A stretch of DNA of 57,294 nt, taken from contig NZ_JACHGP010000031.1 in NCBI RefSeq assembly GCF_014202335.1, positions 1 through 57,294 of the forward strand, in the 5' to 3' direction. Below the pieces are notes generated by a model. It was not told the DNA's origin and searched no databases. It saw nothing but the letters and a program-made list of their open reading frames with translations. Position numbers and translations under genes: made by a program. Below are positions 57,100-57,294 of this stretch, piece after piece. This DNA is from Mycobacterium sp. AZCC_0083 (GTDB lineage Bacteria; Actinomycetota; Actinomycetes; Mycobacteriales; Mycobacteriaceae). Within the stretch, counting starts at the first letter, position 1, and the number at the start of each line of letters is the position of its first letter.

Positions 57100-57124
57100 C
57101 TAGGCTAGCATGCTAGTAAGCTAG
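57100..57124. promoter_or_regulatory. CTAG iterons upstream of the RHH gene
   Basis: CTAG occurs at 57100, 57105, 57113 and 57121. The last three form consecutive 8-bp units GCTAGCAT, GCTAGTAA, GCTAGTGG. They begin 5 bp from the RHH start codon. CTAG is rare in this genome type, which makes the cluster stand out. It is a likely autoregulatory operator. Confidence 0.65.
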
Positions 57125-57145
57125 TGGGACGCATCCTTCGGCGAA

Positions 57146-57194
57146 CAGACGCAAATGGCCCTGAATGCGAGGCATTCAGGGCCATTTACGTCTG
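57146..57194. terminator. long inverted repeat, possible bidirectional terminator
   Basis: Two 23-bp arms (57146-57168 and 57172-57194) pair with one mismatch around a 3-nt loop. AAATGG/CCATTT near the base gives short A and T runs on either side of a GC-rich stem. It lies between the RHH promoter and the partial frame at the right edge and could stop transcription from either side. Confidence 0.55.
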
Positions 57195-57227
57195 CTGGCG
57201 GGTTAGACATCCCAGGTTCGTAAGGTG

Positions 57228-57294
57228 TCAAGCGGCTTTGGCGGGTTGGCGGTGTGCCCAGGCGGTGTGTTCGTCGTAGGTGCTGTGGTGGCGG
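57228..57294 (-). CDS. C-terminal end of an unidentified gene (partial at window edge)
   Basis: The minus strand reads HHSTYDEHTAWAHRQPAKAA and a stop. The gene starts beyond the window. A transposase end is one possibility, but 21 residues are too few to assign it. Confidence 0.3.
   Translation of the reverse strand, partial: RHHSTYDEHTAWAHRQPAKAA

Noticed and set aside
1..57294. CRISPR arrays, tRNA or rRNA genes, prophage modules
   Set aside because: No regular spaced repeats, tRNA-like cloverleaf sequences, rRNA segments or phage structural genes were seen on either strand.

Overview
The window is high-GC actinobacterial DNA, most likely from a rapidly growing mycobacterium (Mycolicibacterium type). 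The gene order CYP136-like P450 / TetR / SDR / dinB / TetR / NAD(P)H-FMN reductase / nrdH-nrdI-nrdE / TetR / Baeyer-Villiger-type monooxygenase / nrdF2 matches, in reversed order, what I recall of the M. tuberculosis Rv3059 to Rv3048c neighbourhood. Further genes sit between nrdE and the next TetR gene, and smaller insertions occur elsewhere.

Layout. 1-10 kb: small secreted proteins, a large ATP-dependent LuxR regulator and a prolyl oligopeptidase. A 908-bp direct duplication carries the 5' part of a secreted-protein gene and the 3' part of the LuxR gene to a second place just upstream of the oligopeptidase gene. 9-23 kb: an envelope-stress-like block with a phosphodiester glycosidase-like membrane protein, lipoproteins, a histidine kinase and an OmpR-type regulator in convergent overlap, a lipoprotein/ABC/ABC/FtsX-type permease operon, undecaprenyl-diphosphatase (uppP), a CD225-like membrane protein, a DUF347 membrane protein and a lipoprotein phosphodiesterase. 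Seven copies of an 11-bp-period direct repeat (CTTCAGC-N4-CTTCAGC type) lie upstream of or between these genes and suggest one regulon. 23-33 kb: a TSUP exporter, an APC permease, a nucleotidyltransferase/Fic pair, an arsR-sulP operon, a methyltransferase/DUF302/membrane operon with a divergent TetR, and a stand-alone LeuA allosteric domain behind a branched-chain amino acid leader peptide. 33-40 kb: P450, TetR, SDR, an AAA ATPase coupled to dinB, TetR, FMN reductase. 40-54 kb: class Ib ribonucleotide reductase. NrdE is interrupted by a full 410-residue LAGLIDADG intein exactly at its redox-active cysteine, and NrdR-box-like sites precede nrdH and nrdF2. 53-57 kb: an extra mraY paralogue lodged between nrdF2 and a duplicated nrdF 3' tail, then threonine aldolase, an LCM-type methyltransferase, a glyoxalase-like protein and a ribbon-helix-helix regulator with iterated CTAG repeats.

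The least expected signals are the seven-site regulon, the mraY unit flanked by two nrdF tails, the NrdE intein with a one-sided co-conversion-like flank, the promoter-capturing duplication, and the leader-peptide-controlled LeuA-domain orphan. I saw no rRNA, tRNA or CRISPR array. Family names come from motif recognition by eye, without database searches.
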